A stretch of DNA of 64,000 nt from Catenulispora sp. MAP5-51 (GCF_041261205.1 NZ_JBGCCH010000001.1:806001-870000); one strand, 5' to 3'; positions 38,767 through 49,629 are shown, counted from the first letter of the stretch. The notes: generated from the sequence alone by a model not told the origin. Made by a program: numbers and translations.

Positions 38767-39783
38767 CTATTCGGCCGCCAGGCGCTTGACCAGGTCGCCC
38801 AGATCGGCTTCGAGCTCGGACAACGCCGCGTCGGTCGTGAAGCCCACCGCGAAGTTGATCCGGGCCATGTGCACGTTGTCGTGAGCGGTCTGCGTGGAGA
38901 CGTGCTCGACGTCCGGCCGGTCGGCGGTCAGCCAGCGCAGCATCGCGCCCTTGACGGCCAGGCCGAGGCCGTGTCCCCGGTGTTCGGCGACGACGGCGGT
39001 GTCGCCTTGGAAGGCGCGGGTGGGCTGCTCGGCGCGCACGCTGAGCTCGGTGGCGGCCGCGACCTCGCCACTGTCCTCGTGGACGGCCACGAGCACGCGG
39101 TTGCCCCAGTTCCCGGCCCGCAGGGTCTCCTCGTGGAGCCGGACGCGCTCGGGCGTCCACTCCCGGTGCGCCATCGTGGACTCCCCGCTCGGGGCGTCGG
39201 TGATGGCGGTGCGGGCCCGCGCGTATGCGGCGAGAAGCGTCTCGGGCGCCGCGTCGGTCCAGCGCTCCAGGCGGAACCCGTCGGCGACAGGGTGCTGCCA
39301 CAGCGCCGGGTCCACGTCGGCGATCGTCAGGATCTGGCGGATGAACCCGTGGGTGCGGACGAAGCCCAGCGCCCGGGCCCACTGCTCGCCGGAGGCGTCG
39401 GTCTTCACACCGTGCCCGACCACGACCGTGCGGCCGTCGGCGCCGAGGTCCGGCAGGATCGTGCGCAGCAGCGCCGTCCCGACGCCCCGGCGTCGCCGCT
39501 CCGGAGTGACGATGATCCGCACGATCGTCATGTGCCGGTTCTCGGGCTCCGGGTAGATCGCGGAGGCGTGGCCGACGACGCGGCCGTCCTCGCGGGCCAG
39601 CCAGCGCCGCATCGGGCCGGCGAGCGAGTTCTGCACGCTGATCAGCTCGATGTACTGCTCAAGCGTCGGCAGCTTCTGCTCCGGATGGTCCAGCGACTGG
39701 ACGGCGACCATCACCGCGTAGCTCGCGGCCAGCTCGTCCGCGGAAGCCGAGGGCGGATCGAACGGACGGATCTCGACCACCAT
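38767..39783 (-). CDS. Tandem GNAT N-acetyltransferase (second copy)
   Basis: A 338-residue protein with two GNAT domains. The N-terminal one has VTPERRRRGVGTALL and the C-terminal one VVAEHRGHGLGLAVK, both acetyl-CoA-binding motifs. The arrangement resembles mycothiol-synthase-like double GNATs. It is about 60 percent identical by eye to the upstream gene, a tandem duplication, and overlaps its stop (TGATG). The acceptor is unknown. Confidence 0.87.
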   Translation of the reverse strand: MVVEIRPFDPPSASADELAASYAVMVAVQSLDHPEQKLPTLEQYIELISVQNSLAGPMRRWLAREDGRVVGHASAIYPEPENRHMTIVRIIVTPERRRRGVGTALLRTILPDLGADGRTVVVGHGVKTDASGEQWARALGFVRTHGFIRQILTIADVDPALWQHPVADGFRLERWTDAAPETLLAAYARARTAITDAPSGESTMAHREWTPERVRLHEETLRAGNWGNRVLVAVHEDSGEVAAATELSVRAEQPTRAFQGDTAVVAEHRGHGLGLAVKGAMLRWLTADRPDVEHVSTQTAHDNVHMARINFAVGFTTDAALSELEADLGDLVKRLAAE

Positions 39784-40796
39784 CAGACCTCCAGCCGCTT
39801 GGCGAGCTCGGCGACGCCGATTTCGAGCTCTGACAACGCCGCGGTGGTGACGAAGCCCAGCGCGTGGTTGATCCGGATCATGTGCACGTTGTCGTGAGCG
39901 GTCTGCGTGAAGATCTGCTCGACCCCCGGCTGCTCGGCGGTCAGCCAGCGCAGCGTGGCCCCTTTGACGGCCAGGCCGAGGCCGTGCCCGCGGAAGTCCG
40001 CCATGACGGCGGTGTCCTGCTGGATGGCACGGCGGCGTCCGCCTTCGGACACTTCGAGCTCGGTCAAGCCCGCCACCCGGCCGCTGTCCTCGTGGACGGC
40101 CACCGTGACGCGGATGAGGACGCCGCGGGAACGCAAGTCCGCTTCGTGGGTGCGGACGCGCTCGGGGGTCCAGTCCTCGAACTCCAGCGTGGACTCGCCG
40201 GTCGGGGCGTCGGTGATGGCCGTGCGGGCGCGGGCATACTCCACGAGCAACGCCTCCGGCGCCGCACCGGACCAGCTCTCCAGCCGGAATCCGGCGGCGA
40301 CAGAACGCTGCCACAGTCCCGGGTCCACGTCGGCGAGCTTCAGGGTCTGCTTGACGTAACCGTGGGTGCGGACGAAGCCGAGCTTGCGTGCCCACGACTC
40401 GCCGGAGGCGTCGGCCTTGACGTTGTACCCCATGACGACGGTGCGGCCGTCCGCGCGCACGTCGGGGAGCACCCCGCGCAGCACGGCGGTGCCGACACCC
40501 TGGCGCCACCGTTCCGGCAGGACGGTGACCTGCACGATCGTCAGGTGCGTGTTCTCGTGCTCCGGCTGGATCACCGACGCGGTCCCGACGATGCGGCCCG
40601 CGTCCCGCGCCACCCAGCGCCGGACCGGGCCCAGCACCGTCAGGGTCCGCCTGATCGTCTCGACGAACTCAGCCAGTGTCGGCGGCCAGACGTCGGGGTG
40701 GTCGACGGCCAGGACGGCCGTCGACACCGCGTAGTACTCGGCCAGCTCGGCCTCGGAGGCCGAGCTCGGATCGAACGGGCGTATCTCGACGGGCAT
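39783..40796 (-). CDS. Tandem GNAT N-acetyltransferase (first copy)
   Basis: A 337-residue double-GNAT protein with VLPERWRQGVGTAVL and VMADFRGHGLGLAVK as the two acetyl-CoA motifs. It is the paralogue of the following gene and shares long identical segments (EIRPFDP, TAITDAP, TAHDNVHM). Start ATG 40796 has AAAGG about 10 nt upstream; the open frame upstream of it is not protein-like. The pair is co-transcribed. The substrate is unknown; aminoglycoside- or amine-type acceptors are typical for the family. Confidence 0.87.
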   Translation of the reverse strand: MPVEIRPFDPSSASEAELAEYYAVSTAVLAVDHPDVWPPTLAEFVETIRRTLTVLGPVRRWVARDAGRIVGTASVIQPEHENTHLTIVQVTVLPERWRQGVGTAVLRGVLPDVRADGRTVVMGYNVKADASGESWARKLGFVRTHGYVKQTLKLADVDPGLWQRSVAAGFRLESWSGAAPEALLVEYARARTAITDAPTGESTLEFEDWTPERVRTHEADLRSRGVLIRVTVAVHEDSGRVAGLTELEVSEGGRRRAIQQDTAVMADFRGHGLGLAVKGATLRWLTAEQPGVEQIFTQTAHDNVHMIRINHALGFVTTAALSELEIGVAELAKRLEV

Positions 40797-40848
40797 CAGG
40801 GATCTGCCTTTCTCACGGCGAACCCCTGATGCTAGAACACCTCCGCCG

Positions 40849-42483
40849 TCAAGATCCGGTCGGCCACGTGACCTGCGTCGACTTGTAGTAGTCCACCCCC
40901 ATCGCGTGCCAGCGCGGGCCCTGGGCACCCAGCCGCGCGTCGAACGCCGTCTGGCTGTGGGTGGATTCCGGCGACCAGCCGAGCTCCATCAGGGCCGGCA
41001 GCCGCGGGAAGGCCATGTAGTCGATGTTCGCGGAGGTGACGAGCGTCTCGGACCACAGCGGCGCCTCGACGCCGGCGATCGCCGAGGAGCTGACGCCGCT
41101 CAGGTAGTTCCCCGGGTCCCAGCCGTAGGCCGCGTTCACGTCGACGTACCCGGCCCAGTTCTGGCCCAGCGTGGTCTTCTTCGTGTACTTCATGTCCAGG
41201 TAGGCGTGGTTCGCCGGGGACATGATGATCTTCGTGCCCTTGGCGGCCGCGGCGGCCAGCGCGCTGTTGGACTTGGTGGTGTCCCAGAACTGCGCGACCG
41301 TGGACGGGGCCAGGGTCGCGGCGGCGATGTTGTGCCAGCCCATGACCGCCTTGCCGTGGTTGGCGACGATCTGCTGCTCCTGGTTGATGAAGGACACGTA
41401 ATCGCTCTGCGTCGTGGAGCTGGCCTCGTCACCGCCGATATGGATGTACGGCCCCGGGGTCAGTGCCGCGATCTCGCCGATGACCTGGTCCAGGAACGTA
41501 TAGGTGAGCGGCAGCGAGACGCACAGCGAGCTGAAGCCGACGTCCGTCCCGGTGTACAACGGCGGCGCGACCCCGTTGCAGTTCAACGACGCGTACGAGG
41601 CGAGCGCGGCGTTCGTGTGGCCGGGGGTGTCGATCTCCGGGACCACCGTCATGTAGCGCGACGCGGCGTAGTTCACGATCGCGGTGTAGTCGGCCTGCGT
41701 GTAGTAACCGCCGGCGCCTCCGCCGACCTCGGTCGAACCGCCGTAGGTCGCCAGGTTCGGCCAGGAGTTGATGGCGATGCGCCATCCCTGGTCGTCCGAG
41801 AGGTGCAGATGCAGGTAGTTCACCTTGTACAGCGCCAGTTCGTCGATGTAGTGCTCGACCTGGGCGACGGTGAAGAAGTGCCGCGCGACGTCCAGCATCG
41901 CCCCGCGGTGCTCGTACCGCGGGTAGTCCAGGATCGTGCCGCCGGTGGCCTTCCACGTCACGGAGGTCACCTTGGTCGGGCTCATCACCTGGCCCGGCAG
42001 CAGTTGCAGGAACGTCTGCACGCCGTGGAACAGGCCCGAGGCCGAGTTCGCCTGAACCCGCACCGAGCCCGCCGTGATCGTGAGCTGATATCCCTCGGCG
42101 CCGACCGTCGCCGGCGCGCCGGACAGGGACAGCGCGATCGTGCCGGGCGTCGTCGCGCCGACGGTGAGCGGCAGCGCGTAACCGGTCGAGGCGCGCAGGA
42201 TCCCGGCCAGGTAGCCGCCGACGTTCGCGTCGTCGGCCGTCAGCGTCGCCGAAGCGGCCAGCGTGAACGTCGAGCCGTTCGCGGTCTCCGACACCGGTAC
42301 CGGCACCACGACGTTCGGGAACGAGGCGGCGGCCGCCGGGGAGGAGGCCCCGGCGGCGCCGGCAGCACCGGCAGCACCGGCAGCACCGGCAGCACCGGCA
42401 GCACCGGCCATGGTCATGCCGAGCGTGAGGGCGGCTGCCAGCAGCGCCAGCCGGACCCGGCGGAACATCGTCAGAGGTCTCAT
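40849..42483 (-). CDS. Secreted GH20 beta-N-acetylhexosaminidase
   Basis: A 544-residue exported glycosidase. A signal peptide is followed by an Ala/Gly repeat (GAA units, 9-bp DNA repeat 42361-42405). The GH20b domain comes first. The TIM barrel contains RGAMLDVARHFF, HLHLSDDQGWRI and the catalytic Asp-Glu in HIGGDEA. It removes terminal GlcNAc/GalNAc, for example from chitin oligomers. ATG 42483 has GGTGA 5 nt upstream. An imperfect ACCAC/GTGGT dyad lies at about 42487-42513; no DasR-type site was recognised. Confidence 0.93.
   Translation of the reverse strand: MRPLTMFRRVRLALLAAALTLGMTMAGAAGAAGAAGAAGAAGAAGASSPAAAASFPNVVVPVPVSETANGSTFTLAASATLTADDANVGGYLAGILRASTGYALPLTVGATTPGTIALSLSGAPATVGAEGYQLTITAGSVRVQANSASGLFHGVQTFLQLLPGQVMSPTKVTSVTWKATGGTILDYPRYEHRGAMLDVARHFFTVAQVEHYIDELALYKVNYLHLHLSDDQGWRIAINSWPNLATYGGSTEVGGGAGGYYTQADYTAIVNYAASRYMTVVPEIDTPGHTNAALASYASLNCNGVAPPLYTGTDVGFSSLCVSLPLTYTFLDQVIGEIAALTPGPYIHIGGDEASSTTQSDYVSFINQEQQIVANHGKAVMGWHNIAAATLAPSTVAQFWDTTKSNSALAAAAAKGTKIIMSPANHAYLDMKYTKKTTLGQNWAGYVDVNAAYGWDPGNYLSGVSSSAIAGVEAPLWSETLVTSANIDYMAFPRLPALMELGWSPESTHSQTAFDARLGAQGPRWHAMGVDYYKSTQVTWPTGS
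42361..42405. repeat. 9-bp tandem repeat GGCAGCACC, five units
   Basis: Perfect repeats after the signal-peptide region of the GH20 gene, encoding Gly-Ala-Ala units on the minus strand. Confidence 0.95.
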
Positions 42484-42586
42484 GAAGTCACCACTTAACT
42501 GTAGTAAAGGTGGTTAACTTCGGTGAAGGTACTGCGGGACCCCTACCGGGTCAACGCGTCTCGGATGGTCGGCTCGGATGGTCGGC

Positions 42587-44431
42587 TCAGACGGTGAAGG
42601 ACACCTCCGGCTTGTACATCTCCAACCACAGCGCCAGATCCAGCGTCCGTTCCAACCCCCGCCGCGCCGCCTGCATGATCCCGGGATCGGAGTCGTCGAC
42701 CATCCGGCGCACAGAGACCGCGTCGACGAAGTCGAACACCGGGTGCGCGGGCTGCGCCAGCAGATCGGCGACCCGGGCACGCAGCGCGATGGCGTAGCGC
42801 GGGTCCTGCGTGGACGGATACGGGCTCTTCACCCGGTCGTAGACCGCGCGGGGCAGCGCGTCGGCCGCCGCCTCGCGCAGCAGCGACTTCTCGCGGCCGT
42901 CGAAGGACTTGATCGCCCACGGCGCGTTGTAGACGTACTCCACCAGCCGGTGGTCGCAGAACGGCACCCGCACCTCCAGGCCGACGACCATGCTCAGCCG
43001 GTCCTTGCGATCCAGCAGGACCCTGACGAAGCGGGTCAGGTACAGGTTGCAGACCCGGCGCATGCGGAACTCGAAGTCGCTCTCGCCGGGCAGGCGCTCG
43101 ATGCCGGCCACCGCCGTTTCGTAGCAGTCCTTGATGTAGGTCTGCATGTCCAAGGCCTTGCGCAGCTCCGGACGCAGCAGGGTCATGTCGTCGCCGAAGT
43201 TCTGGATGTACTTCACCAGCCAGGGGAACGTGCCGCCGCGGCGCGCGTCCTCGTTGAAGAAGTCCTGGTAGCCGCCGAACACCTCGTCGGCCGACTCCCC
43301 GGACAGGGCGACCGTGGAGTGGTCGCGGATCTCCTTGAACAGCAGATACAAGGAGGTGTCCATGTCGCCGAAGCCGGCGGGCATGTCGCGGGCCCGGATC
43401 ACGGTGCGCCGGGCGTCCAGGTCGGTGAGGGCCTCGGCGTCCAGCACGATGTCCTGGTGGACGGTGCCGGAGTGCTCGGCGACCGCGTGCACGAAGGGGG
43501 TGTCGGGGTCGGCGCGGATCGGGTCGGGCACGAAGTTCTTGGCCTGGCCGACGAAGTCGACGGCGAAGCTGCGGATCTTCTGCCCGGTCGCGGCCAGCTG
43601 CCGGGCGGACAGCGCGGTCAGGGTGGAGGAGTCCAGGCCGCCGGAGAGCAGGACGCAGCGCGGGACGTCCGCGACGAGCTGGCGTCGCACGATGTCCTCC
43701 AGCAGCTCCCTGACATGCTCGACGCTCGCGTCCCGGTCGTCGGTGTGCTCCCGGGTCTGAAGCGTCCAGTACGCCTCGGTGCGCACGCCCTCGGGGCCGA
43801 CCGTGACCACGGTGCCCGGCTCGACCTCGCGCATCCCCTCCCAGAAGGCGTGCCCCGGGGTCTTGACCATCACGAACAGCTCGCGCAGCCCGGCGACGCC
43901 GACCGCGCGCCGGGACAGCGGATTGGCCAGGATCGCCTTGGGCTCGGAGCCGAACAGCACCCCGTCGAGGGTCGGCGTGTAATACAGGGGCTTGATTCCC
44001 ATGCGGTCGCGGACCAGGCGCAGTCTGCTGTCGCGGCCGTCCCAGATCGCGAAGGCGTACATGCCGTTCAGGCGCTCGGCGACGGCCGCCCCCCATTCGA
44101 CATATCCGCGCAACACGACCTCGGTGTCCGACTCGGTGGTGAACCGGTGCCCGCGCGAGGCGAGCTCGGAGCGCAGTTCGGTGTAGTTGTAGGTCTCGCC
44201 GGAGTAGACGATGACCACACTGTGCCCGCCGACCTCGGTACTCATCGGTTGACGGCCGCCCGGCAGGTCGATGATGGCCAGCCTGCGATGCCCGAGCCCC
44301 GCGGGACCCTGGATCCAGGCACCGCGGTCGTCGGGTCCGCGGCACTCCATCGTGGCCGTCATCTCGTCCAGGACGCGCTCCTCGGCGCGCAGGTCGCGCT
44401 CGTAGGAGATCCACCCGGTGATTCCACACAT
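42587..44431 (-). CDS. asnB: Glutamine-hydrolysing asparagine synthetase
   Basis: A 614-residue two-domain enzyme that makes Asn (or another amide) from a carboxylate, ATP and glutamine. Cys2 in MCGITGW is the glutaminase nucleophile; RLAIIDLPGGRQPM and GETYNY complete that domain. The synthetase domain has the PP-loop LLSGGLDSSTL and ALSGESADEVFGGY. AAAGGA lies 8 nt before the ATG. It is divergent from the SARP regulator and at the edge of the NRPS cluster, whose A domain appears to prefer Asn, so it may supply that precursor. A dedicated amidotransferase role on another substrate is possible. Confidence 0.93.
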   Translation of the reverse strand: MCGITGWISYERDLRAEERVLDEMTATMECRGPDDRGAWIQGPAGLGHRRLAIIDLPGGRQPMSTEVGGHSVVIVYSGETYNYTELRSELASRGHRFTTESDTEVVLRGYVEWGAAVAERLNGMYAFAIWDGRDSRLRLVRDRMGIKPLYYTPTLDGVLFGSEPKAILANPLSRRAVGVAGLRELFVMVKTPGHAFWEGMREVEPGTVVTVGPEGVRTEAYWTLQTREHTDDRDASVEHVRELLEDIVRRQLVADVPRCVLLSGGLDSSTLTALSARQLAATGQKIRSFAVDFVGQAKNFVPDPIRADPDTPFVHAVAEHSGTVHQDIVLDAEALTDLDARRTVIRARDMPAGFGDMDTSLYLLFKEIRDHSTVALSGESADEVFGGYQDFFNEDARRGGTFPWLVKYIQNFGDDMTLLRPELRKALDMQTYIKDCYETAVAGIERLPGESDFEFRMRRVCNLYLTRFVRVLLDRKDRLSMVVGLEVRVPFCDHRLVEYVYNAPWAIKSFDGREKSLLREAAADALPRAVYDRVKSPYPSTQDPRYAIALRARVADLLAQPAHPVFDFVDAVSVRRMVDDSDPGIMQAARRGLERTLDLALWLEMYKPEVSFTV

Positions 44432-44854
44432 GAGATGTTCCTTTCCGCCCGGTAACACAGAGCCCTTACCCGCGCCCCGGTTGGCCGGTATCGGCGAACT
44501 GTGCAGATGGTGAACTTTTGGCCGGAACACGTTGACAAAGCGGACGGACCGCCCATCTGCGGAAATCGGCGACCCGGGCGCCGACCATATAATTCGCCTT
44601 GCTAAGCATCATCGGCATCCGTGGCCTGATTCGCTTCTCGCCTGTCCAGTCGGAACGGCGCCCGCGACCGGTTCCCCGGAACGGCCCGAACCCGCGGTAT
44701 CCGAGAGTTGATGTTCTTGACACACTGCGCCACCATCGGCACGATCAGGCGCAGTGGTGTCCGACGCGGCAACACCAGGGGGTCGGCTCCAGCGGTCCAC
44801 AGGGTCCTGGGAGAGACAGAGTGTCGACTTGCTTTGAATGCTGACAGTGGCGGT
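44432..44854. promoter_or_regulatory. 423-bp divergent region between asnB and the SARP gene
   Basis: No gene was recognised. TTGACA at 44717-44722 followed 17 bp later by CACGAT (44740-44745) is a plausible vegetative promoter for the SARP gene, about 110 nt before its ATG. A second TTGACA (44532-44537) lacks a good -10. TATAAT at 44588-44593 lacks a -35 at the right distance. No clear 11-bp-spaced SARP repeat is present here. Confidence 0.45.
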
Positions 44855-47800
44855 ATGGACTTCCGCGTATTGGGACCCCTGGAGATCGTCGGCGAAGGGG
44901 TGCCGATCCGACTCGGCGGACTGCGCGAACAAGCGGTCATGGCCATGTTCCTGCTGCAGCCGGATACCATCATCCCGGTCGAGCGGCTCGTCGACGCGGT
45001 CTGGGGCGACCGGCCGCCGGCCACCGCGCGGGCGCAGATCCAGATCTGTGTCTCGGCGCTGCGGCGGCTGCTCGGCGATCCGGAGCGGATCCGGACCCGC
45101 AACCCCGGCTACCTGTTCCGGCTCGGCACGGATGTGCTGGACGCGCGCGTGTTCGAGCAGGCAGCGGCCGACGGGCACACGCTGCTGGGCCGGGGGCGGA
45201 TCACCGAGGCCGCGGCCGAGTTCCGCAGAGCACTGTCACTGTGGCGGGGGCCGGCGCTGGCCAACGTGGTCGGAGACGTCGTCCAGCACAGCGTGGCGCA
45301 TCTGAACGAGCGCCGGCTGAACGTGCTGGAGGTGTGCCTGGAGGCCGAGTTGGAGGCCGGCACCCGGGGCGATCTGGTCGGGGAACTGGTGCGGGTCTGC
45401 CACGAGTACCCGCTGAACGAGCGCTTCCGGCTGTTGCTGATGACCGCGCTGTACCGCGCCGGACGGCAGGCCGAGGCGCTGGAGGTGTATCGCGCGACGC
45501 GCGGGACGCTGAAGGAGGAGCTGGGGATCGAGCCCGGTCCGGAGCTTCGGCGGCTGCATCAGGCGATCCTGACCGGCGAGGTCGATGAGCGGACGGCCGC
45601 GGGGACGAGCGCGGTCGCGGCGGCGGCGGCAGCAGCCGCCGCGGCGAGCGCCGGACCGGTTGCCGGGCCTGTCGCCGGGCCTGTTGCCGGACCTATTGCC
45701 GGAGCCGAGCCTGCGCTCGCCACCGAGGCCGGCGCCCTCGCCGGGACCGAGGCCGGATTCGCCGCCGAGCCCGGCGCCGCGATCGCACCGCCGCCGCCGC
45801 AGGTTCCGGCCACGACGTCGGTCCCGCCGACGATGTCCGCCGCCGTCGGCATAACGCAGGACCCTGCCATGGCCCCCGGAGTCTCCCCCGGCGCGCGCCG
45901 CCCCGCTGTCCGTCCGCTGCCTCCAACCCCCCGGCTGCTGCCGCCGGCGATTCCGGATTTCACCGGCCGGGCCAAGGCGATCGCGCGCATCGTGTCGGAG
46001 ATGCCGGTGGTCCGCACCGTCGACGACGGTCCGGCGGTGCTGCCGGTGACCGTGCTCTACGGCCAGGGCGGCGTCGGCAAGACCACGCTGGCGGTCCACG
46101 TCGCGCACCGGCTGGCCGAGTCCTATCCCGACGGCCAGCTCTACGCGCGCCTGCGCGACGGCGACCAGCCGGTCGCGCCGGCCGACGTGCTGGAGCGCTT
46201 CCTGCGGGCGCTCGGGGTCGCCGGGCCGTCGTTGGCCGAGGGCCTGGAGGAGCGTGCCGAGATGTATCGGGACCTGTTGGGCGACCGGCGGGTTCTGGTG
46301 GTGCTCGACGACGCGATGACCGAGCACCAGGTGCAGCCGCTGCTGCCGGGCGGGCCGGGCTGCTCGGTGATCGTCACCAGCCGGCGGCGGCTGACCGGGG
46401 TGCCGGCGGCGGTGCGGCTGGAGGTCGGGACGTTCAGCGACGACAGTGCCGTGGCGCTGCTGGGCAGGGTCGCCGATGGCGCGCGGATCCGGGCCGAACC
46501 CGAGGCGGTGGCGCAGCTGTGCCGGCTGTGCGGGCATCTGCCGCTGGCGCTGCGGATCGTCGCGGCGCGGCTGGCGGCGCGGCCGCATTGGAGCGTGCGG
46601 GCGCTGGTGGACCGGCTGATCGACGAGTCGCGGCAGCTGGACGAGCTCAACCACGAGGGCGTCGGGATGCGGGCCAGCATCTCGGTCACCTACGCGGGGC
46701 TGTCGGCCGAGGCGCGGCAGTTGTTCCGGCGGCTGGCGTTGTTCGGCGGCCCGGACTTCGCGGCGTGGGTCGCGGCGCCGTTGCTGGAGGCCGACGTCTG
46801 GCACGCGGAGAACCTGCTGGAGGAGCTGACCGAGGCCTACCTCATCGACATCGAGCAGGGCCCTGACGGCGCCCCGACGCGTTACCGGTTCCACGACATC
46901 GTGCGCCCCTTCGCCCGGGAGCGGCTGCTGGCCGAGGACCCGCCGAACGAGCGCCACCAGGCGCTGGAGCGCTTGATCGGCGCGCACCTGTTCCTGGCCA
47001 AGCTGGCGCACGAGCGGGAGTACTCCGGCGACCACTTGCTGCCCTCAGACGACGCCACGACCTGGCCGCTCCCCCAGGACGCGGTGGCCCCGCTGATCGA
47101 GGACCCGCTGGCCTGGTTCGAGCGCGAGCGCCTGTCGCTGGTGGCGGCGGTGCGCCAGGCCGCCGCGCGCGGGCTGGCCGACAAGGCGTGGAGCCTGGCG
47201 ATGTCCTCGGTCGCGCTGTTCGAGGCCCGGTCCTACTACGGCGACTGGCGCGAGACGCACGAGACCGCGCTGGAGGCGGTCTGCCAGGCCGGCGACCGCC
47301 GCGGCGAGGCGGCGATGCGCTACTCGCTGGGCTCGCTGCACATGTTCGAGCAGGACAACGCCGGCGCCCGGCAGCAGTTCGACCGGGCCTCGGACCTCTA
47401 CCGGGAGTTGGACGACAGCTACGGCGCGGCGCTGGTGCTGCGCAACGTCGCGGTCCTGGACCGCCGCGAGGGCCACCTGGACCGCGCGCTGGAGCGCTGG
47501 ACGGACGCGCTGGTCACGTTCCGCGAGGCCGGGGACCGCGTCGCGGAGGCGTACGTCCTGAACAGCATCGCGCAGGTGCACCTGGCGCGCGGCCACGACG
47601 GCGCGGCCTTCGACCTGCTGACCCGCGCGGAGCTGATCTGTGCGGAGACCGGCGTGCGCCGGGTGGCCGCGCAGGTGCAGCTGCGGCTCGGCGACATGTA
47701 CCGGCACCGCAACGACATGGAGCGGGCGCGGGAGGCCTATCGGCAGGTGCTGGCGACGGTCCGGGAGACCGGCGACCGCATCGGCGAGTGCCACGCCCTG

Positions 47801-48208
47801 ATGGGCCTGGGCGCCACCGAGGCCGAGGACGGCCACCCGGGCCCGGCGGTGGAGGTGCTGCGCCAGGCGCTGGAGGCGGCCGAGGCCGTCGGCGACCGCA
47901 ACCTCGGCGGTCGCGCGGCCCTGACACTGGCGCGCGCGGAACTGGCCGCCGGCCACCTGGCCGAAGCCGCCGACGACGCCGACCACGCGGTCGAGGCCTT
48001 CGGCGAGGGCCTGGCCTCGGCCCAGGCCCTGGTGCTGCGCGGCCGCATCCGCGACGAGCGCGGCGACACCTCCGGCGCCGTGGGCGACTGGTGGCAGGCC
48101 GCGACGGTGGCCACGGCGATGACGGTGAGCGAGGCCAGGGATCTGGCCGGGGAGATCGCGGCGCTGCTGGCGGAGGTGGGGGGCGGCGAGTCGGGGCAGG
48201 GGGGCTGA
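44855..48208 (+). CDS. Large SARP-family regulator (AfsR-like) with NB-ARC and TPR domains
   Basis: A 1117-residue activator. Residues 1-95 form the OmpR-type winged helix (RVLGPLEIVGEGVPIRLGG), 96-245 the bacterial transcriptional activation domain, and 246-365 a low-complexity Ala/Pro linker with four AGPV-like repeats. An NB-ARC ATPase follows (Walker A GQGGVGKT at 403-410, RVLVVLDDA as Walker B, LCGHLPLALRI). TPR repeats fill about 800-1117. SARPs bind 11-bp-spaced direct repeats and switch on antibiotic clusters. Its position beside the NRPS region makes it the likely pathway activator. The ribosome binding site is weak. Confidence 0.93.
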   Translation: MDFRVLGPLEIVGEGVPIRLGGLREQAVMAMFLLQPDTIIPVERLVDAVWGDRPPATARAQIQICVSALRRLLGDPERIRTRNPGYLFRLGTDVLDARVFEQAAADGHTLLGRGRITEAAAEFRRALSLWRGPALANVVGDVVQHSVAHLNERRLNVLEVCLEAELEAGTRGDLVGELVRVCHEYPLNERFRLLLMTALYRAGRQAEALEVYRATRGTLKEELGIEPGPELRRLHQAILTGEVDERTAAGTSAVAAAAAAAAAASAGPVAGPVAGPVAGPIAGAEPALATEAGALAGTEAGFAAEPGAAIAPPPPQVPATTSVPPTMSAAVGITQDPAMAPGVSPGARRPAVRPLPPTPRLLPPAIPDFTGRAKAIARIVSEMPVVRTVDDGPAVLPVTVLYGQGGVGKTTLAVHVAHRLAESYPDGQLYARLRDGDQPVAPADVLERFLRALGVAGPSLAEGLEERAEMYRDLLGDRRVLVVLDDAMTEHQVQPLLPGGPGCSVIVTSRRRLTGVPAAVRLEVGTFSDDSAVALLGRVADGARIRAEPEAVAQLCRLCGHLPLALRIVAARLAARPHWSVRALVDRLIDESRQLDELNHEGVGMRASISVTYAGLSAEARQLFRRLALFGGPDFAAWVAAPLLEADVWHAENLLEELTEAYLIDIEQGPDGAPTRYRFHDIVRPFARERLLAEDPPNERHQALERLIGAHLFLAKLAHEREYSGDHLLPSDDATTWPLPQDAVAPLIEDPLAWFERERLSLVAAVRQAAARGLADKAWSLAMSSVALFEARSYYGDWRETHETALEAVCQAGDRRGEAAMRYSLGSLHMFEQDNAGARQQFDRASDLYRELDDSYGAALVLRNVAVLDRREGHLDRALERWTDALVTFREAGDRVAEAYVLNSIAQVHLARGHDGAAFDLLTRAELICAETGVRRVAAQVQLRLGDMYRHRNDMERAREAYRQVLATVRETGDRIGECHALMGLGATEAEDGHPGPAVEVLRQALEAAEAVGDRNLGGRAALTLARAELAAGHLAEAADDADHAVEAFGEGLASAQALVLRGRIRDERGDTSGAVGDWWQAATVATAMTVSEARDLAGEIAALLAEVGGGESGQGG
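45653..45700. repeat. 12-bp tandem repeat, four units
   Basis: Units GGACCGGTTGCC, GGGCCTGTCGCC, GGGCCTGTTGCC and GGACCTATTGCC encode GPVA/GPIA repeats in the SARP linker. Confidence 0.92.
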
Positions 48209-48229
48209 GCGCGCGACGCCGAAGCTCCG

Positions 48230-49276
<1,047 letters not shown>

Positions 49277-49286
49277 GGCCGGGCCG

Positions 49287-49481
49287 TCAGTCCCACACCG
49301 TGTTGCCCGGGGCGGCGGCCGGGTTCGGGGCCTGGTCGGCGGCGTGGACTGTGGAGGCGGGCGACGCGGGCGCGGCGGCGGCCGGTCCGGCGGCCAGGGC
49401 GGTGGCCCCGGCGGCCGTGGAGAGCAGGAACAGACCGGCGGCGATCCGCGAGTGGCGGGCCCGGGGGGACATGGCGGTCAT
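49287..49481 (-). CDS. Small secreted peptide precursor
   Basis: A 64-residue protein: basic n-region (SPRARHSR), hydrophobic core (IAAGLFLLSTAAGATALAAG) and a likely cleavage near AAA-AP, leaving about 30 residues rich in Ala/Pro and ending PGNTVWD. No cysteines, no lantibiotic-type core and no known leader were recognised. ATG 49481 was chosen because GAAGG lies 9 nt upstream. It is the first gene before ltaE. It may be a structural or signalling peptide, or simply a small exported protein. Confidence 0.6.
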   Translation of the reverse strand: MTAMSPRARHSRIAAGLFLLSTAAGATALAAGPAAAAPASPASTVHAADQAPNPAAAPGNTVWD

Positions 49482-49560
49482 CGGCAGCACCCTTCGTGAG
49501 AGTTGGCGCCGGATCCAGCGTCGGTGTGGGCGGTCCGGCGGTGGCGAAGCTACGCAGAGG

Positions 49561-49589
49561 GCTTATCCGCTCACCAACTGTCGCTTATC
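49561..49589. promoter_or_regulatory. Direct repeat GCTTATC spaced 22 bp, possible SARP site
   Basis: GCTTATC at 49561-49567 and 49583-49589, two helical turns apart, lie between the divergent small-peptide and VOC genes. The middle 11-bp position is degenerate, so this is weaker than the sites at 53421 and 61546. TAAGCT (49618-49623), 6 nt before the VOC ATG, could be a leaderless -10. Confidence 0.35.
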
Positions 49590-49629
49590 GAACGCCTTTT
49601 CGAGATCACCGGCGCCCTAAGCTGGCTCC

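Noticed and set aside
44588-44593. TATAAT as the SARP promoter -10
   Set aside because: No TTGACA-like hexamer lies 16-18 bp upstream and it is over 250 nt from the start codon; TTGACA-N17-CACGAT at 44717-44745 is preferred.
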